Below are positions 26,495-34,126 of a stretch of 64,000 nt of DNA, in pieces. The stretch comes from Serratia quinivorans. GTDB taxonomy: Bacteria > Pseudomonadota > Gammaproteobacteria > Enterobacterales > Enterobacteriaceae. The position numbers were made by a program, and so were the translations under genes. Position 1 is the stretch's first letter. Each line of letters begins with the position of its first letter. The notes below the pieces were generated by a model that saw only the letters and a list, made by a program, of their open reading frames with translations, made no database searches and was not told the DNA's origin. The DNA lies in assembly GCA_900457075.1 (NCBI GenBank), contig UGYN01000002.1, positions 5,022,001-5,086,000 on the forward strand, in the 5' to 3' direction.

Positions 26495-28194
26495 CCAGCC
26501 CAGCCATTACCAAACTTGGCGCCGTCGGCCTGGCGCTGGACGGTGACGACACTCTTTTGCCGGACAATGCTTTTACGGACGTGAACAACGTCCGCTTCGA
26601 TGCCCGGGAAATCGTCCCGTATCTGGGCACGGAGCCTGAGCCGTACTATGCAACCAGTATTGACGGGGTGGTACACCAAACAGAGGCTTACCGTATGCAA
26701 CCCATCATCTTTGATGGGTTCAGCAATGGATCTTCATTGCTTTACCTGCTGGGGCGCAGTTCAGCATCCGTTGCTATCTTTCAGCAGAACATGGGTGAGC
26801 CAGACCTGAAGGTACTGACCGTTACCGATTTCTCGATGGACAACACCTGGCTGTTCTACAAGGGACAAATCAACAACTGCCCCTTTTTCGGTCGCCAGGG
26901 CCACGCACCCATCGGCAAGCAGTACGACTGGGTAGCGTTCGACTCTCTGCCAGGCTGGGGAGAGCAGACGGGCGGCGACCAGGTTGTTGTCACCCGCCGC
27001 TGGACGTGCTCCAACCTGGTGTCATTTGATAACCGGCTGCTGGCGCTCAACACTACCGAAGAGACCGCCGGCGGCGTCGATATTCCGTACCCGAACCGCA
27101 TACGCTGGAGCGGATTCGCCCAGGAGAACGCGCTTCCCATCAACTGGGACGACACGGCCGGCAACCGCACCCCGGAAGAGTACGCCGCTGCGGTGATTGA
27201 CGGCTTTGCCGGCTGGCAGGACTTGTCCAGTGGCAGCCAGATAATCGACGCCTGCGAGAATGGCGGCACGCTTTATGTTTACACCGCCCGGGAGACTTTC
27301 AGCCTGACCCCGTCGGGCAATGACCAGGCACCGTTCGTTACCAAGCTGCTCTACAGCGATATGGGCTGCGTTGATATCGGCTGCTGCGTCAACGCCCACG
27401 GCTATAACTATGTGTTCACCGGCGCTGACGTCATCCGCCACGACTCCGTGAGCCGCAAGTCGATTGCCGAGGGGCGGGTGAGGGAGTACCTAGCTGAACT
27501 GGCTAACGAACACAAGGCGGGCATGGTGCGCCTTGCGGTGTTCCCTGAACTCTCTGAAGTCTGGGTTATGTGCTACGGCCGCGACCAGGACGACGGCGAC
27601 TACGCCAAAACCTACGCGCTGACTTACAACTACATCAACCAGACCTGGGGGAAAAAGTCGCTGCCCTACATTTATGACACTGATTTTTTGCCGGCACCGC
27701 CGGACGACCCGGAAATGGTATGGGATAACGACGCGGTGGCCTGGGACAGTGAGACCCAAAAATGGAACCGCAGCGTAGAGCGCGTCGCCCAGGGCAACAT
27801 GTGCGGCTCTTGTAAAAAAGGCGGTATCTACTACTTGAACAAGGGGTACTCGGAGTGGTCGCACGATTACGTAAACGGTGAGTGGCGCATGCAGAAGACT
27901 CCGCTCAGCTGCTACGTCGAACGCCGCGGCCTGGAGTTCGGCGCTGGCGGCCGCTATATGGTGACCGAGGCTTACCTCAACGGCAGGGGCACCAATGCCG
28001 TCACGCTGGCCATCGGCCGCGCCAACCACCCAGGCAGCGGCTACACCTGGTCAGAACAAAACGTCAACCTGACGTACTGGCGGCGCAGTACCTGGCGCGC
28101 CGAAGGCGGCATGCACGCCTACCGCATGACCATCACCGGCGAGGGCAATCTGCCGTCAGCCATCACATTTAAGGTAAGGAGCACGGGACGATGA
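26491..28194 (+). CDS. Tail nozzle / stabilisation protein (tail tubular B-like)
   Basis: A 567-residue protein starting in the ATGA overlap. It begins MTSPAITKLGAVGLALDGD with FTDVNNVRFDAREIVPYLG, the style of podovirus nozzle proteins that start with a list of beta-propeller or barrel strands. Aromatic-rich motifs run throughout (YVFTGADVIRHDSVSRKSIAEGRVREYL, ALTYNYINQTWGKKSLPYIYD). Large size, beta content and position after adaptor and fibre genes support the call. There is no coiled tape measure, consistent with a short tail. Confidence 0.65.
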   Translation: MTSPAITKLGAVGLALDGDDTLLPDNAFTDVNNVRFDAREIVPYLGTEPEPYYATSIDGVVHQTEAYRMQPIIFDGFSNGSSLLYLLGRSSASVAIFQQNMGEPDLKVLTVTDFSMDNTWLFYKGQINNCPFFGRQGHAPIGKQYDWVAFDSLPGWGEQTGGDQVVVTRRWTCSNLVSFDNRLLALNTTEETAGGVDIPYPNRIRWSGFAQENALPINWDDTAGNRTPEEYAAAVIDGFAGWQDLSSGSQIIDACENGGTLYVYTARETFSLTPSGNDQAPFVTKLLYSDMGCVDIGCCVNAHGYNYVFTGADVIRHDSVSRKSIAEGRVREYLAELANEHKAGMVRLAVFPELSEVWVMCYGRDQDDGDYAKTYALTYNYINQTWGKKSLPYIYDTDFLPAPPDDPEMVWDNDAVAWDSETQKWNRSVERVAQGNMCGSCKKGGIYYLNKGYSEWSHDYVNGEWRMQKTPLSCYVERRGLEFGAGGRYMVTEAYLNGRGTNAVTLAIGRANHPGSGYTWSEQNVNLTYWRRSTWRAEGGMHAYRMTITGEGNLPSAITFKVRSTGR

Positions 28195-28484
28195 ACGCAG
28201 CAAAAGAGCAGGTTGCCGCCGCAAAGCTGAAGCAGAAACAGGACGCCATGCGCCGCGCCAGACAGCAGCTGCCTGGCAAATCCATGATGGCCACCATGAC
28301 AACAGCAGAACAGAGCGAGGTGACGGAACGGCCACCGAACCTCTACCGGGCGCCAAAGATAAACCCGCCGTCGAACCTCATGGAGTTGACCAGGTTGTTG
28401 CAGCAGGAACTGACCAAAATAGAGATGGCTCAGTCCTACCTGCTGACCCTCTGGAAGAAAACGCAGGAGCAGCAGGAAAACTAG
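28191..28484 (+). CDS. Hypothetical small protein closing the structural operon
   Basis: A 97-residue basic, Gln- and Lys-rich helical protein (AAKEQVAAAKLKQKQDAMRR; LMELTRLLQQELTKIEMAQS). It begins in an ATGA overlap with the nozzle gene and is followed directly by a terminator. It could be a minor virion or chaperone-like protein; not recognised. Confidence 0.5.
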   Translation: MNAAKEQVAAAKLKQKQDAMRRARQQLPGKSMMATMTTAEQSEVTERPPNLYRAPKINPPSNLMELTRLLQQELTKIEMAQSYLLTLWKKTQEQQEN

Positions 28485-28493
28485 CCCACCCAG

Positions 28494-28514
28494 CCCGGTT
28501 CGCCGGGTTTTTTT
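28494..28514 (+). terminator. Terminator at the end of the structural operon
   Basis: CCCGG-ttcg-CCGGG hairpin followed by seven T. It ends the run of overlapping late genes that began at 13,085. Confidence 0.85.
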
Positions 28515-28621
28515 CTTTTTCGCCTTCCTGATAATTTAATTCTGAATAACGTACGGCTTGCGCAATAAATGAGCGCCGTTCTATAAAGTTTGCATTGATT
28601 TAAATCAAAAGAGTTAAGTAT

Positions 28622-28903
28622 ATGAAGACCCGTCTTATGAACAAGCGTTTAACGTTATCCAGATTGATTATTACTGCCATGGATATGGGGTATCTCATCA
28701 AGCTACGGGGGCGAGATATACTGGTCTTTGTCCTTCAAGACGATGATACATTTGTGGAAGAGGCGTTCAGCTATAGCGAGCTGAGAAGCCCCAATAAACG
28801 TAAAGAGGTGCTGAAAATCCTGATTAAGTGGGCAGGCAATAATGATGAGGAGACGATAATTTGGCACCAGGCCCAGGCATTGACCAAGAATGCCTGGAAG
28901 TAA
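28622..28903 (+). CDS. Hypothetical phage protein in a terminator-bounded cassette
   Basis: A 93-residue basic protein (MKTRLMNKRLTLSRLIITAM), beta-alpha in character, with an acidic loop (LQDDDTFVEEAF). It follows a 137-base AT-rich gap after the operon terminator, which probably holds its own promoter. No homologue recognised. It is the first of a series of small genes unlike the late genes in composition. Confidence 0.45.
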   Translation: MKTRLMNKRLTLSRLIITAMDMGYLIKLRGRDILVFVLQDDDTFVEEAFSYSELRSPNKRKEVLKILIKWAGNNDEETIIWHQAQALTKNAWK

Positions 28904-29172
28904 CAATCAGCAACCCAGAGCTGCTTGATAAAGGTTTAATTACCGAGGGCGTCAAAATGGATGCAGGCGTAATCGTATTTTGGATAGTGTGGCTGGTAAT
29001 AATGTTATTTTTCCTTTTCTTAATAATGACTTATGTTATCAGTGAAATCATTAGTGAGGTAATTGAACTCATCACCTGGAAAAACAGAGAAATCGAAGGC
29101 GAAATTTTCAACGACTATTCAGAGGTTCCGGAAGTAGAACCAGCACCAGGGAAAGAAAGTAGCATGCAGTAA
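28861..29172 (+). CDS. Small single-span membrane protein
   Basis: With a TTG start (GAGGAG eight bases upstream) this gives 103 residues; an internal ATG at 28957 would give 71. One strongly hydrophobic stretch (VIVFWIVWLVIMLFFLFLIM) is followed by an acidic cytoplasmic or periplasmic tail. It overlaps the previous gene by 43 bases and is followed by a terminator. It could take part in lysis or superinfection exclusion; neither is shown by sequence. Confidence 0.45.
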   Translation: MAPGPGIDQECLEVTISNPELLDKGLITEGVKMDAGVIVFWIVWLVIMLFFLFLIMTYVISEIISEVIELITWKNREIEGEIFNDYSEVPEVEPAPGKESSMQ

Positions 29173-29191
29173 TAATAAAATACCCTCATCA

Positions 29192-29218
29192 GCCCGGTTC
29201 GTCGGGCCTTTTTTTTTT
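29192..29218 (+). terminator. Intrinsic terminator
   Basis: GCCCG / CGGGC stem with a 6-base loop and ten T, closing the cassette at 28,622-29,172. Confidence 0.85.
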
Positions 29219-29316
29219 GCTATCACCTGAAAATTTAATTATGAATCATGTCTACGTTGCGTGATGAAAATATATCGATCTATAAGTTGAGTTCATTACA
29301 GCTAATAGGTGAGCGT

Positions 29317-29418
29317 ATGACTTACATATTGTTGGGTGTACTGGTGATGGCTGGCATAGGAGTTTTGATCTACATGCCTGCATGGCTGATTTATGTTCTG
29401 TGGAGATGGGGTGAGTGA
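29317..29418 (+). CDS. 33-residue membrane peptide
   Basis: Short open frame from ATG (GGTGAG upstream) to TGA, coding for an almost wholly hydrophobic peptide (MTYILLGVLVMAGIGVLIYM, then PAWLIYVLWRWGE). It lies alone between two terminators. The size and single span resemble phage small membrane peptides; function unknown. Frame length is short, so confidence is moderate. Confidence 0.4.
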   Translation: MTYILLGVLVMAGIGVLIYMPAWLIYVLWRWGE

Positions 29419-29464
29419 TGAGATTTAAGGGTGGGTACTGTTCACCCGACTGATAAGCAAGGAG

Positions 29465-29485
29465 GCCCCATTAGGGGGCTTTTTT
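29465..29485 (+). terminator. Intrinsic terminator
   Basis: GCCCC-attag-GGGGC stem followed by six T, closing the cassette of the 33-residue peptide. Confidence 0.8.
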
Positions 29486-29508
29486 GCCTCTAGGACACAG
29501 GAGGATAT

Positions 29509-29652
29509 ATGCATACAGAAAACATGTGGGATAGCGTTGCCGTATGGTTTCACGATCTCGTCCCATTGGTAGTTCCTTTGGCGCTGATAGTGTTAGTGGT
29601 GGTCACCGTCTGCGTTGCACTCATTGCCATTGGTGATACCTGGGGGGGGTGA
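29509..29652 (+). CDS. 47-residue membrane protein
   Basis: ATG preceded by a strong AGGAGG. A single hydrophobic span (VVPLALIVLVVVTVCVALIA) follows a short acidic/aromatic N-terminus (MHTENMWDSVAVWFHDL). Its stop overlaps the next ATG (TGATG), so it is coupled to the exported protein that follows. A holin-like or immunity role is possible but not evident. Confidence 0.45.
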   Translation: MHTENMWDSVAVWFHDLVPLVVPLALIVLVVVTVCVALIAIGDTWGG

Positions 29653-30036
29653 TGAACATAAAGAAGGTGATAATGGCGACAGCGGTTTTTGCTGGCTTCA
29701 CAGGGCGCTATTGCTGCGGGTTCCAGCTCGTGGTTTGAGATTGCGCATTCGGCTGATTACACTTCTTACGGAAAGAAAGGCTCCTTCCATAATGCTGGCG
29801 GTTCCTCGTCAATACTGATTCAGGAGGTTGGTGAGTATGATCGCCGGGTCTCACATTACAAGGCCTCAATTAAAAATAAGGACTGTGATAATGGTTACGG
29901 GGTGGTGAGTTACCATCATTTAGATGGCAAACTTGATTTTCGCTCGGAGTACATGGCAGATGGAAACAGCATGACCGATGGTCTAGGGGATTTGATTTGC
30001 GGATTCAGAGCACTTAATAACGGAAAAAAAACTTAG
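29652..30036 (+). CDS. Exported protein of unknown function, interrupted by a one-base frameshift
   Basis: The start MNIKKVIMATAVFAGFTG is a signal peptide. At the GGG run (29703-29705) the frame breaks; removing one G joins it to AIAAGSSSWFEIAHSADYTS and gives 127 residues with a normal Ala-x-Ala-type cleavage region. The mature part is Gly/Ser/Tyr-rich with two cysteines (NKDCDNGY, DLICGF) that could form a disulfide. It lies in a terminator-bounded cassette, so it may be a lysogenic-conversion (moron) gene. No family recognised. Confidence 0.5.
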
Positions 30037-30044
30037 AGCTAGCC

Positions 30045-30066
30045 AATCCCCTTCGGGGGATTTTTT
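30045..30066 (+). terminator. Intrinsic terminator (copy 1 of a repeated hairpin)
   Basis: AATCCCC-ttcg-GGGGATT followed by T run. The same hairpin occurs at 30517-30538. Confidence 0.88.
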
Positions 30067-30100
30067 GTGGCCGTTATAGTGGAATGATAAGGATAAATAT

Positions 30101-30493
30101 ATGGTTATTAATAAAGTATGGGTGGTGGCATTTTTGATGGTTATTACTGGCGGTGTCAGCGCGAAGGATAAGCCTTTAGGTGGAAAGGCGTTTATCAATC
30201 ACGATTATGTGTGTACGGGAGTAAGCACGGGGAGGGCTGCGGCAATGACGGTGCAGGAACTGCCCGGTGGTGCAAGTAGTATCACTATTGCAGAAAACAC
30301 CCCAAAGCCAATTACTGCGAGTCTGACTGCGATGGATGATCAAACCAGGGCCTCAAGGCAATATAAGTTAGATTTTGGCAATGGGGCAAAGGAAGTGCTT
30401 TTGCTATCTGATCTCACAAAAATCGCCACGGTAACGATGCTTAATGCCGTGGGGTTGGAAGTGTTTACTTCACTGGTGTGTTATGAGGATTAA
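30101..30493 (+). CDS. Exported protein of unknown function (possible moron)
   Basis: A 130-residue protein with a clear signal peptide (MVINKVWVVAFLMVITGGVSA, cleavage near residue 21). The mature protein has two cysteines, one in YVCTGVSTG and one in SLVCYED, likely a disulfide. AAGGAT precedes the ATG. Terminators of identical sequence stand before and after, so it is an independent cassette. Periplasmic or secreted location is inferred; no homologue recognised. Confidence 0.5.
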   Translation: MVINKVWVVAFLMVITGGVSAKDKPLGGKAFINHDYVCTGVSTGRAAAMTVQELPGGASSITIAENTPKPITASLTAMDDQTRASRQYKLDFGNGAKEVLLLSDLTKIATVTMLNAVGLEVFTSLVCYED

Positions 30494-30516
30494 CGGTAAA
30501 AACTAGGCCGCACAGG

Positions 30517-30538
30517 AATCCCCTTCGGGGGATTTTTT
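30517..30538 (+). terminator. Intrinsic terminator (copy 2 of a repeated hairpin)
   Basis: AATCCCC-ttcg-GGGGATT plus T run, nearly identical to 30045-30066. The 140 bases that follow (to 30,678) hold no gene and presumably the promoter of the recombinase. Confidence 0.88.
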
Positions 30539-30678
30539 GTTTCCATGCGGTATCATTTAAGTGTACCCAAACGGAGAGTGGCCCCGATGTGGTGAATCGG
30601 TATCGTTTATTGTCTTTGTTGGTGGTTAATGAGACGGTACAATAATAGCTAGAAGCAAATGATACTTAGGGGAGGAGT

Positions 30679-31260
30679 ATGAAAATAGGATACATTCGCG
30701 TTAGTACGTTAGACCAAAATTTGGAGCGGCAGACTGAGGTCATGAAGTCAGAAGGGGCCGAGAGGATTTTTCAAGATAAAGCCTCTGGGAAAAATAACGA
30801 CAGGCCGCAACTAAAGAAAATGCTTGAATCGCTTCGTTCGGGTGATGTGGTGATTGTAAAGTCGGTAGATAGGATGGCGAGAAGCTATAGCGCATTTTAT
30901 TTGATTTGGGAAGAAATCAAGGAGAAGGGCGCCAGCCTCCGGGTTGTTGATTTGGGAATGACTCTCGATAACTCCCCCATGACTGCTTTTTTGGTTAGCA
31001 TCATGGCCGCTGTAGCTGAGCTTGAGCGAGGCATGATAAGGGAGCGACAAAAGGAAGGTGTCAAGATAGCCAAGGAGAAGGGGGTTTTACACCGGGAGAA
31101 AGCCGGATATTGAAAAGCATAATCAAATAATAAAGTTGCGACGAGCTGGTCTGACAGTCGATGAAATTGTGAAAACCCTAAAAGTGGGGGCGAGCTACGG
31201 GTGTTTAGGGTAATGAAGCTGTACACGGATGAGGAGGGGGTCTTAAGGGATCCTGGTTGA
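30679..31260 (+). CDS. Serine recombinase (resolvase/invertase family), broken by three one-base insertions
   Basis: Site-specific recombinase of the DNA invertase/resolvase type. The intact first part has the catalytic motif GYIRVSTLDQN (Ser nucleophile about residue 9), then VDRMARS, LDNSPMTAFLVSIMAAVAELERGMIRERQ. Near 31093, 31189 and 31199 an extra T, G and G disrupt the frame. Removing them gives a 192-residue protein, exact in phase, ending with a helix-turn-helix (LRRAGLTVDEIVKTLKVG, then RATVFRVMKLY). GGGGAGGAG precedes the ATG. No flanking invertible tail-fibre segment was found, so its target is unclear. Confidence 0.8.
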
Positions 31261-31391
31261 TAAACACAACCATATGATAAAAGTGACATATTCCCTTTTG
31301 GTGTTGCATGTCAAAAAAGGTCATAAAAAATACTTGTGTTTGTATGTCAAAAAAGATTATAGTTATTGTGTCGAGGCGGAAGGAGGGTTTG

Positions 31392-31654
31392 ATGAAGCTA
31401 ATTGATTATATTGAAAAAATACTTTAATGGGAATAAGTCGGCTTTTGCCAGGCATGGAAGGTGTTGATCAGGCATATGTTTATAAGTGGCTAAAAATGGA
31501 GTGCATCATTGTTGATGGCAAGCTCTATAGCCCGCGCCGAGAAATGAAACCCGGTAGACCTGAAAACCAAATAAGCGAAGCAGGAGCCATTTTTAATAGC
31601 CGCCTCGTGCGGGCTTTTTATTGCCCAAAATCAGCCAAAAGGAGCAATAGATGA
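31392..31654 (+). CDS. Cro/YdaS-like helix-turn-helix regulator, with two one-base insertions
   Basis: Conceptual frame restored by deleting one A near 31415 and one G near 31456 (length then divisible by three, 86 residues). It reads MKLIDYIEKYFNGNKSAFAR, then HEGVDQAYVYKWLKMECIIV, then DGKLYSPRREM. This is the pattern of lambdoid Cro-like or YdaS-type repressors. GGAAGGAG lies upstream. The last ~20 residues run through a hairpin (31,595-31,622), so the true C-terminus may be earlier with another indel. It is the only transcriptional regulator recognised in the early region besides the AlpA-like protein. Confidence 0.6.
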
Positions 31655-31939
31655 ACATCGAACAGCAACACAAAGCAGCAGTAGCCATGGCCAACACCCC
31701 CATGATCCGCACCATGACTGACTACCAGTTGGTGGTTCAACACCGCACTGCTAAGGAGGAGAAGAACGACGTCATGCGCTTGGCTATTGAGATTGAACTG
31801 GAGCGCCGCGGCCGACCTGGAGTATCAGGCGGTGAAGTACTTCGAGCGTTTCAAACCGGCATGCTCCACAGAGCAGCTAGACCGCGTGGCCGCAAAGTTT
31901 GACCTCTACGGCTCCCTGGCGGTTCTGGGCAGGCTCTGA
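31651..31939 (+). CDS. Hypothetical early phage protein, one frameshift
   Basis: Starts in an ATGA overlap with the previous frame: MNIEQQHKAAVAMANTPMIR. Near 31806 one extra C shifts the frame. Removing it joins DVMRLAIEIELER to AADLEYQAVKYFERFKPACS and STEQLDRVAAKFDLYGSLAV, a 95-residue helical protein. The recovered frame is clearly protein-like. No family recognised. Confidence 0.5.
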
Positions 31940-32020
31940 GGTCGTGTCACGCTGCGACTGGAGCATCTAAGTGAAGGTATCCATCAACAACAGAGGTAAT
32001 AAGCACATGAGGGTGACGGT

Positions 32021-32206
32021 ATGAAATCAGAAAAGCAGTTCTGGTATGAGGTAGGTCAGAACATGAGGCTGGCCAGGGAAAAGCGCAAAGCCAACGAACG
32101 GGAACGGGAACACGCAGAAAAGGCCAGGGAAGAGCCGATAGTCACACCAGATATTGCCCCCAAACTCCGCGCCGCACTGGAAAAGGCGAAAGGGAGTATT
32201 AAGTGA
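32021..32206 (+). CDS. Small highly charged helical protein
   Basis: 61 residues, rich in Lys, Glu and Arg (NMRLAREKRKANEREREHAE), likely one long helix or coiled coil. GGTGACGGT lies before the ATG. It is in the early region, so it may bind nucleic acid or another small protein. Unknown. Confidence 0.4.
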   Translation: MKSEKQFWYEVGQNMRLAREKRKANEREREHAEKAREEPIVTPDIAPKLRAALEKAKGSIK

Positions 32207-32373
32207 AAATACATGCATAAGCTGTTTATAAATAAATATACGCCGGCGTCGTATTGTTTAAATGTGACCAGAATCAACTTGTAGTTATTAAATCAGTAAA
32301 AATAATTGCCAAAAAGGCATAAAAATTCACTATGGAATACTGCCCATCGCACGGTTTGACGAGCGAGGCGGCA

Positions 32374-32586
32374 ATGAAAGATAAAAGGAAATCGATATTT
32401 GAACGGCTCATTGACGAAATGTCAGATGATGAGTTACGGGATATTATCGCCTTTAACTCTGAGAGCGCGCGTAAAAATTACAGCGTTCTATCCTATGCAA
32501 TTAAAGTAATGAGGAAGAGAAATGAAAAAGTTAATTCGCAAAATCGCGGAGTTTTTCCGTGCACACCAAAAACTAAAGCTGGCTAA
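32374..32586 (+). CDS. Hypothetical small phage protein
   Basis: 70 residues from the ATG at 32374, which has a purine-rich GCGAGGCGG upstream. It reads KDKRKSIFERLIDEMSDDEL, a charged helical protein. An earlier in-frame ATG at 32332 adds 14 residues. The end overlaps the next gene by 65 bases, so its C-terminus may be affected by an indel. Confidence 0.4.
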   Translation: MKDKRKSIFERLIDEMSDDELRDIIAFNSESARKNYSVLSYAIKVMRKRNEKVNSQNRGVFPCTPKTKAG

Positions 32587-32806
32587 TTCATACATTGCAT
32601 TTCTGCGACACGAATTGTCTGCATTTAGCGAAAACGTTAGGCAGGAACAACGTTTGGCAGAGGAATGCCGTAAAGAAATTGAAATGCATAAGGGGGCAAA
32701 CTATGACTTGACCAAAGTAAACAAGCATTTACTGGGGCTCTGCGAGCAGTTAAGAAAAGACCTGCATCAGCGCGGCAGCACGGATGCGGAGGAGGGATTT
32801 TATTAA
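32522..32806 (+). CDS. Hypothetical coiled-coil phage protein
   Basis: 94 residues with GAGGAAGAG immediately upstream. A basic N-terminus (MKKLIRKIAEFFRAHQKLKL) leads into a long heptad-like stretch (RQEQRLAEECRKEIEMHKGA). A weak membrane-associating amphipathic helix is possible at the start. Function unknown; it could be a spanin-like or accessory lysis protein but lacks the expected signal. Confidence 0.42.
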   Translation: MKKLIRKIAEFFRAHQKLKLANSYIAFLRHELSAFSENVRQEQRLAEECRKEIEMHKGANYDLTKVNKHLLGLCEQLRKDLHQRGSTDAEEGFY

Positions 32807-32973
32807 TGGTGTGTAAGGACATCATACACCAATGGGAGGATGATCTCTCGGCTGCAATATTGAATCCTGCATGTACGAAGTTCTTAAGCAGAGAGAGATG
32901 ACCTGTATTAACAGGGATCTGGGAGCTGAAAGAATGAAAAAAGTAATCCGGAGGGCCTCCCGCGGGGAGGTTG

Positions 32974-33316
32974 ATGGATTTGCGAGCGCGTTATATGGAG
33001 GTGCTATCAAAAAAACCGCTAACCAGTCAGGAAATTAGCGGGAGTGCTTTGATATATCCCGCAAAGGAATTAATAAAGAGAATGTCTGTTTTATTACACG
33101 AACGGAAATCATACCAAGTGATTGCCGGGGATTGGTTCGTGAATAATAAAAGGGGAGAGGGAAAGGGAATACCGTTTGGTCCGTATTAACACAGATAAAT
33201 CCATCGCAAAGACAAAGGTAAAACAGGCTTTGACAATTTCTAATTACAAAAAGGAGGAGCGAGAAAGACAGAGAAAGAAACCGAAAAATAGCAAAGGTGC
33301 GCGCCAGGCTTATTAA
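32974..33316 (+). CDS. Winged-helix-like early protein, one frameshift
   Basis: Starts at 32974 behind GGGGAGG. Reading: MDLRARYMEVLSKKPLTSQE, then SGSALIYPAKELIKRMSVLL and ERKSYQVIAGDWFVN. An extra G in GGGG near 33150 breaks the frame. Deleting it restores KREREREYRLVRINTDKSIA and a very basic end (EERERQRKKPKNSKGARQAY), 113 residues in total. The N-terminal part looks like a small DNA-binding winged helix. Its role, perhaps regulation of the phage early genes, is inference. Confidence 0.45.
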
Positions 33317-33405
33317 AGCTGGTGCATATAGCGATAGCGAAGAAATAAACATACGCACAAAACGTTGAAGCACATCCCAAAATCAAATCAATAAGGACGG
33401 TGAGC

Positions 33406-33877
33406 ATGAAAAGTAAAATCATCCCCCTGCTATGCCAGGAAGAGGGCACGGAGCTGATGCCATACCACGATAGTCTGGGTTATCCAACGGTAGGCACCGG
33501 GTTTAAAATTGGCCCGGCCGGTGTCCCGTTGGATAACTACACCTTCTCGCTGACACAGCCGGTCAACGACGTCTGGTTGCAATCCCTGGTCGATGAGACG
33601 ATGGCCAAAAATGCTAGCCGACGAAGAAATCACGGAGGCGTTGCAGCACTGCAATCAGCCACGCTGTGATATCTTGACCAGCATGGCCTATCAGATAGGG
33701 GTTGCCGGCCTGGCTGGATTTCATAAAATGCTGGAGGCGATTTGTGATGAAGACTGGGACGAAGCGGCGGCTCAGATGCTGGACAGCAGTTGGGCAGAGC
33801 AGACCCCGGAACGCGCAGAACGGCAGGTCGAGGTCATGGAGTCGGGGCAGTGGGCACCAACGTACGACTTTGAATAA
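33406..33877 (+). pseudogene. Phage endolysin (lysozyme-like), frameshifted by one base
   Basis: Peptidoglycan-degrading lysis enzyme candidate. The start at 33406 gives MKSKIIPLLCQEEGTELMPY with a Glu and DSLGYPTVGTG, similar to the catalytic Glu-Asp-Thr layout of phage muramidases. At the A5 run near 33605 the frame breaks. Removing one A joins VDETMAK to MLADEEITEALQHCNQPRCD and SMAYQIGVAGLAGFHKMLEA, 156 residues in all. As written the enzyme is truncated. No holin or Rz pair was firmly identified near it. Confidence 0.7.
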
Positions 33878-33916
33878 CAATCAGCCGCCTCTGGGCGGCT
33901 TGCTTCAGGAGGCGAG

Positions 33917-34097
33917 ATGATTGAACGATATCTTTCAACTGACGAGGTGTGCGATATCATCAAGCGAACCAAGCCCACACTCTGGGCCTGGATCAAGGCG
34001 GGGGACTTTCCGCCGGCGAACCGCACAAAAATCAGGGAAGGTGATTGGTTGGCCACCCAGCGTTGTTGAAAAATGGCAGGCCCAATGCAAAAAATAA
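33917..34097 (+). CDS. AlpA-like excisionase/regulator, one frameshift
   Basis: A short winged-helix protein adjacent to the convergent integrase, the usual site of an AlpA-type regulator or excisionase. AGGAGG precedes the ATG. Reading: MIERYLSTDEVCDIIKRTKP, then TLWAWIKAGDFPPANRTK. An extra T near 34044 (GGTTGG) hides the conserved end DWWPPSVVEKWQAQCKK. The restored protein has 59 residues. The IKRTKPTLWAWIKAGDFPP segment matches the helix-turn-helix of AlpA (recognition helix plus KxGxFP). Confidence 0.7.
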
Positions 34098-34103
34098 CAC
34101 CTA

Positions 34104-34126
34104 AGCCGGCGTCACAGCCGGTTTAG
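34104..34126. terminator. Hairpin between convergent alpA-like gene and integrase
   Basis: CCGGC-gtcaca-GCCGG stem overlapping the 3' end of the integrase gene, with a TTTAGTTTATT stretch after it on the plus strand. It is a plausible terminator for the phage early/lysis genes. Confidence 0.5.

Noticed and set aside
25658..28484. Diversity-generating retroelement or invertible tail-fibre cassette
   Set aside because: No reverse transcriptase, template/variable repeat pair, or inverted repeat was found near the tail-tip gene.
32871..33038. 55-codon frame (MYEVLKQREMTC...)
   Set aside because: It lacks a ribosome site and overlaps the better-supported gene at 32,974; it may be part of a third, frameshifted gene, but evidence is thin.
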